From Cylicocyclus nassatus (Eukaryota > Nematoda > Chromadorea > Rhabditida > Strongylidae): a stretch of 64,000 nucleotides of DNA. The notes beneath the pieces are model-generated. The model had not been told where the DNA came from and ran no database searches. It saw only the letters and a program-made list of their open reading frames with translations. Below, in pieces: positions 59,232-64,000 of this stretch. Made by a program: the position numbers and the translations under genes. Position 1 is the first letter of the stretch. Each line of letters starts with the position of its first letter. The stretch is taken from positions 60,218,486 through 60,282,485 of the forward strand of contig CATQJL010000305.1 in assembly GCA_958299035.1 (NCBI GenBank), in the 5' to 3' direction.

Positions 59232-59598
59232 GTCAAGAGGCGCGATTTTTATTGCCAGATGGACACCAAATAGCACATAATAAGTATTTTATGACATTCT
59301 AGAAGTACTTGAACTTTAGAAGGAGATATATTAGGTAGTTGCATGAGTTGCTCAATCTTGCTAACTTGGAATCAATTCAAAACAGCAATTATGAAAGTCA
59401 AAAACCCATGAAAATGCAGTTTAGAACAAATCCGTAAATATTTCGGTCCATTATTCAGCAAAAGCCATCAAACTCAGCTAGTGGTAACCTCAGACAGGTA
59501 GTAAGCCAATGCACTTCATCTGGTACTTTTTGAAGACTCGCATAGCACCAAACTGGAGTTTGAGTTGGTGACAGCTGGAAAAAATCGCGCCTCTTGAC
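59232..59598. mobile_element. MITE-like element with GTCAAGAGGCGCG ends
   Basis: GTCAAGAGGCGCGATTTTT at the left is perfectly inverted at the right (AAAAATCGCGCCTCTTGAC), and the next 25 bp also pair in part (TTGCCAGATGGACACCAA with TTGGTGACAGCTGG). 367 bp, non-coding; target duplication unclear. Confidence 0.65.
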
Positions 59599-59833
59599 CG
59601 TCTCCCAAAATTATGGGTATCTTACGTTAGAAAATAATGTCAGTGCCACAAATATGCCCTTCCAAATTGGTAATAATCTATAGCTACCAGAGTAGTTCAT
59701 TTTACTTATTTATTTAAGTTTTATTTATTTACTTATTTGAATACGCCACAGGCGCGCCATGGTGTCGGGTTTATAATCAACAGATTATTGAAAAGAAATC
59801 AGTGTTAGAAATACAGAAACACAAAAACAAAAA

Positions 59834-60090
59834 AGGGCTAACGCAGAAAAATGTGATTGCTTTTTTTGAGACCATTCGCTAGTTCAGGTCCACAATCTAA
59901 TAAATGATAGAACACAAAGTCTGACTATTAGAAGCGCTGCCATAAAGAATACTGTTGAAGGTGTCAAAGGTTAAAGGTGAGAAAGATTGCATTTCTAGAG
60001 ACCATTCGCCGGTGCAGGTGCGAATAAAAAAAGAAAAAAGGCATAAAGTCTAACTAAAAGAAGAGCTGCCATGAATATGACTTAGAAGTG
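59834..60090. repeat. Diverged tandem duplication, two units of about 125 bp
   Basis: Unit 1 (about 59834-59960) and unit 2 (about 59968-60090) share the order GGCTAACG/GGTTAAAG, GAGACCATTCGC, AAAGTCTGACTA/AAAGTCTAACTA and GCTGCCAT. They are an old direct duplication with no known function. Confidence 0.65.
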
Positions 60091-60456
60091 TGATTGTGCT
60101 TATTCATCTACTACTTTTACTACTAAAAGGACATAATCAACTATGGTAGACGTCAGATAATCTAGCAGCTACCCATCAATAGCGGAATCCAAGAAAAGCC
60201 TATTTTCAGAAAATGAGAATTAAGAACGAGCACATGGGAAGTAGTGGCACGCTAATGAAAAGATGTAAAATTGTTAGCTATGCTGGAAGTTAGATGGAAG
60301 CCATACACGATGTTGTACAAGGAAACGAAAAAAAGATTTCAATAATCTGTAAATGCGAAACAGCATTCTCATGTCAAATTTCAGTTTCACCTTTCTCGCA
60401 AGGGAAGGCCCGTGGCCATTTGAAATGAATTGTATACCATTACACTTGTCTTTGAA

Positions 60457-60985
60457 CGCTGATCCGAATCTAACTTCCTTTTCTGTTAATCGTTTCTCTG
60501 AAAGAAGCTATGAAGGATTTTCACGCCAAATTTGCCCCCTCCTCCTCCCCCCCCCCCCCCCCCCCGAGATATGATAGGAACACCAATACTAGCTGTGGTA
60601 GCTGTGGTGTAGTAGTTAGTGCGATAGCCTCACAAGTTGATGCGGGTAGATGTAAGTTCCTTGCAGATCCCTTTTTCAGTTTTGCATTGCCTCGATTAAG
60701 CTTCTTTTTGAGAGTTAGGTTTCTTCGAGGTAAATGTTTACCTTACCTTACTCTGAAAATTCAATGAGGAGTCATTTTTATACTAGTGTTTCCTACATTT
60801 ATTCCAAAAGGTGCCTATAAAAATGAATGAATGGAAAATGAATGCATGTTAACATGTTACCATGTTGGTGTTCCTATCCCATTTGCCTTGCGCGGCCAAA
60901 CTTGGCACGAAAATTTGCCATAACTTCTTTCAGAGAAACGATTAGCAGAAACAGAAGTCGAATTCGGAATCAGCTTTCGAAGACG
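60457..60985. repeat. Fold-back repeat with 90-bp arms
   Basis: AATCGTTTCTCTGAAAGAAG near 60487 is inverted as CTTCTTTCAGAGAAACGATT near 60927, and the arms extend to ATAGGAACACCAATA / TTGGTGTTCCTAT. A C run of about 18 bases (60549-60566) lies at the left arm's inner side. It carries the tRNA-like stretch at 60595-60670 in its loop. Confidence 0.7.
60595..60670 (+). repeat. tRNA-derived fragment, degenerate
   Basis: GCTGTGGTGTAGTAGTTAG has an A-box look and is followed at tRNA-like distance by a poor B box (AAGTTCCTTGC). It resembles an old SINE head. Not a functional tRNA. Confidence 0.35.
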
Positions 60986-61079
60986 AGTGTAATGGCATAC
61001 GCGCTTACACACCATGAAGTTGTGCGCCGTATGAATTTTTGTTGTGCTTACTGGAATAGGTTCGCAAAAAACTAAAAAA

Positions 61080-64000
61080 ACCATTTGATTTCGACCCGAA
61101 TAACAAGCTGTTCCCAAGCTGCTCATTTCCGTTTGATAATCTGCATCTTTAATTGAGTTAAAGCAGACATGTAGTAGACAAATCGATAAATCCAGCAGAT
61201 AAAGCACGCATTTGAGTCGTTAGAGTAATAAATTTGCTTTGACCTTCGTGAACAGAATCAAATGATCATTTTCTAGTCATACTGCCAAGATAAGCCTTCG
61301 CCTTGCGCTATGTAGTTAGTGCTGAGATCTATCTGGTTCCTTTCATAATATCTGCATGGAGATGGAAGATTTTGCTGGAAACAAATCGAGCGTAAAAAGC
61401 TTGGCATATTTTTGTTCTTTCTCGGATTATGGACTGCTGAACTCTGATTGAACCTAATCCGAATTGCAGGAAGCTTTTTGTGTAAGAGATCTTTTACACG
61501 TAGCATATTAATAAGGCGGTATTTTAGCAGAAGAATTTCGAGAAAGTCATGCGAATGAAATAAAGTTTACTTGTTCCTTCAAGCATTAAAAAGTGCTGCT
61601 TTCGATTCACTGCTGCTAAAATTTATCGCTAACCGGCTAACAAACATTTATGTCCAAAAAACTCCGTCTTGCTCCCTGTGTGATCTTTCGTGCCATTCTG
61701 CCCTAAGCAATAAAGCATAAATGCTAGCTGTTTCCCTTTTTCTTCAATTGATGGTTACACGAACCATGAACGCTCTCGAATTTAGGCAATCATTTCTGCA
61801 TAAAGTTAGACCTGGAAAGAAGTAATTTGATTTGGCAGAAATTACGTCATGTACTTGGCCATGATAGACGATTGAACTTCCCCGAGTGATTTAGAATGTA
61901 ATTATTCTGATGAGCACTTTCGTCTTAGATTTTTGCTAAGCCATATGCTGAAAGAATAGAAGCCAAAGCTTGCATACTGAAAATTTCTCTCGCAGAAGTT
62001 GAAATTAGGCTTTATGGTGCGGGTAGACCTAATTTATTGTCATTTAGCACCAATACACATCTAGCAATACGTTAAAATATCATTTAGTTCAGCAAAATCT
62101 CTGAATAAAGAAAGCTTTCTGATGCCAACGAATGAGCACGTGTGCTGAGCATAAAAATCTGCTAACCTTCGATGCTCGGTCGAAAGACATGACTTAGCTT
62201 GGCAGTTGAATGTTCCATAGCATTTCTGCTCGATTTTACATCTGGGGGATATTCAGTCTTTAAAACAATATAAAATCGTTCTTATTCCAGTAAAGTGACT
62301 GCTTAGGTAACGCTGTCTCCCTCAAAAGCTTCGAGTTTTGTGGTACTGCGGTCTAGAATGTTCTCAAGATGTTTATAACCCTAACCTTTGACCGCTGTTG
62401 AAACAGGCAATGTGTATCCGCTTTTGTCAATCAAACGTGAACTTTCAGTGCTAGAAACAAGGTTACTAGAAGTGGATTTCTATCCCGAATGCTTAATGTA
62501 TATAGGAGTTGTGGGCAAGGAATCTGCAAACCAGCACAAAGAGTCCAGGCTTTGCGCTCATGTTCAAAAGTCATTTTCTGGTAAAACATGGGTCTTGAGC
62601 AGGAAAAAATGGGGACGTCGAGAAATTGGGTTTCACGATTGCGGTAAGTAATGTCCATCCGTTATCATATGAGGTTCGTTGACCGTCAAAAAATGGAGAT
62701 CCCATCACTCAGTGGTACATGAATCGTTCCATTTCGCAAGCTATCTTTATCGCATTACGCCCCATACCACATACAAGACAAGCTGAAGTTGACCTTGACT
62801 TGCGTTTGCAGAAATGTAATCTTCTTACTCCTCATGAAGTCGTGCAAGCGGTTTGTATTAGTACTGGAAAAGCGATAGACAGTTGGAGAGCTACCTTTGT
62901 AAAAACTGCAGATTGCCTCTTAGGTCAAAGTAGATTGTCTCATAGTGCATCATCTTATGACATAAGCCTTGTTCCGTAAAAGTTCTGAATGGTGTCCGTC
63001 TTTGGCTTGATGAAAAGATGTGTTGTTTTTGTGCACTAAGAAGCACTCTAATCTATATTAATTGATCGATATTGCGTGACTGCCGTGTTGAATATAAGTC
63101 AAGGATTGATTTTCTTCTCGTTTTTCGCAAGGTTCACCCACGCCTACTTATTGCTATAAATACTTACATGCGCTACCCGGCATCATGTCGATCCTACTGT
63201 AACAGCGCCATTGGCTGTGCGCTATAGGTGCATCTCAACACCTCAACTTGATTTATATCAGTGACAGAAGAACATGAAAGATGAGTGCAGGTATGGAGAC
63301 GCTCAGCTCAAGCCATTTGGTGACAGTGGGTGGAAGTAGCATACGTGGTGATTCATGCAGCAACGAGAGCGCGTATGTCGTAGGTTGTCCTATCGAACTC
63401 CATGTGTTCCTCCATGGATTGATCTCAGATCGTATACGATCAGCCTTTAGAATCGGGCTGGTGTCATTTCGCTACGTGGAAGCCATTTGCGAGTAAAAAG
63501 CCTCAGAATAATACCTTCACAGAAGTGTATTATATAATGTGGTACAATGTATTCGTTGCATCCTTGCGAAGGTTTGGAGCGTTGTGTTGAGAGGGCTTGT
63601 CTCACAAAACAAAATGGAAGTTTTAGTGTAGAAAATGGTCAAAACGGCGGGAGAACATGCAAAACTTTCTTTTATAACAAAATATTTTGAAAATTCTCCC
63701 CTTTCCTGGCAACGTCAAATCATTCTGTAATCCACACCAACAACAACCGTGCATCGTATCTTCTTTTCTCGTCGACTTGCTTCTACAAAATCAAATGAAT
63801 CTTAATCTTTTAGCTGGTGGTTAGAAATGCGTCCTGAATGCTGGTGGCGGTGCAATACAAATAATGGTGATCTGATATTATTGGTTACAGAGTGGATACA
63901 GGGTGCTCATTAGACTAAAATGAGGTATCAAGGATAGGCAGACTTGGTGCTCATCACAAAGGTTTTGTATATTGCTATCATGTCGGAAGTGTTGGTGTTT
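61080..64000. other. No gene called; exon-like open stretches near the end
   Basis: AT-rich. Three plus-strand open frames (62388-62651, 62719-62979, 63281-63496) are more balanced in composition, and the first ends at a GTAAGT donor. None matches a family I know, and no LIM, PDZ or collagen pattern is present. Confidence 0.35.

Overview
The window looks like genomic DNA from a nematode, probably a clade V (strongylid or hookworm-like) worm. Two protein-coding genes can be assembled with confidence, both on the plus strand with consensus GT-AG introns. One is a cuticle collagen (12645-14701, 8 exons, 550 aa). The other is a PDZ-LIM protein of the ALP/Enigma family, orthologous in type to C. 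elegans alp-1 (20441-54539, 8 exons, 279 aa). The collagen gene is compact, with introns of about 50-100 bp. The alp-1 gene has introns of 14.3, 7.0 and 9.6 kb. The strongylid assignment is inference: it rests on the collagen, on the long transposon-filled introns and on a tRNA-derived SINE of a type I associate with such worms.

Layout. 1-2400 is a GC-rich cluster of nested fold-back repeats with shared ends. 2.6-10.5 kb is a transposon graveyard: a 3.2-kb TTAA-flanked element carrying a hAT-type fold-back and two Harbinger-type MITEs, followed by a small fold-back and two mariner-type fold-backs 14 bp apart. 12.6-14.8 kb is the collagen gene. 14.8-20 kb is AT-rich with fold-back repeats and no recognisable gene. 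20.4-54.5 kb is the PDZ-LIM gene. Its introns hold MITEs, a SINE with a 16-bp target duplication, tetranucleotide repeats, an 866-bp hAT-type element with a perfect 8-bp duplication, and a decayed antisense LTR retrotransposon. 54.6-64 kb has no gene I can identify, only fold-backs, a tandem duplication and a few exon-like open stretches.

The most interesting biology is in the alp-1-like gene. A short exon at 39645-39676, in a GC-rich patch with a strong start context, splices in phase to exon 3 and would give a PDZ-less isoform. The last codons (GCG TAA GT) make a stop codon that is also a consensus splice donor, so the same site could end a one-LIM ALP protein or splice on to further LIM exons. 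Such exons were not found in the remaining 9.4 kb and may lie beyond the window.

The two genes work separately: the collagen is an extracellular cuticle component, and the PDZ-LIM protein is a muscle attachment-site (dense body/Z-disc) scaffold. No prokaryotic-type system, CRISPR array or operon is present.
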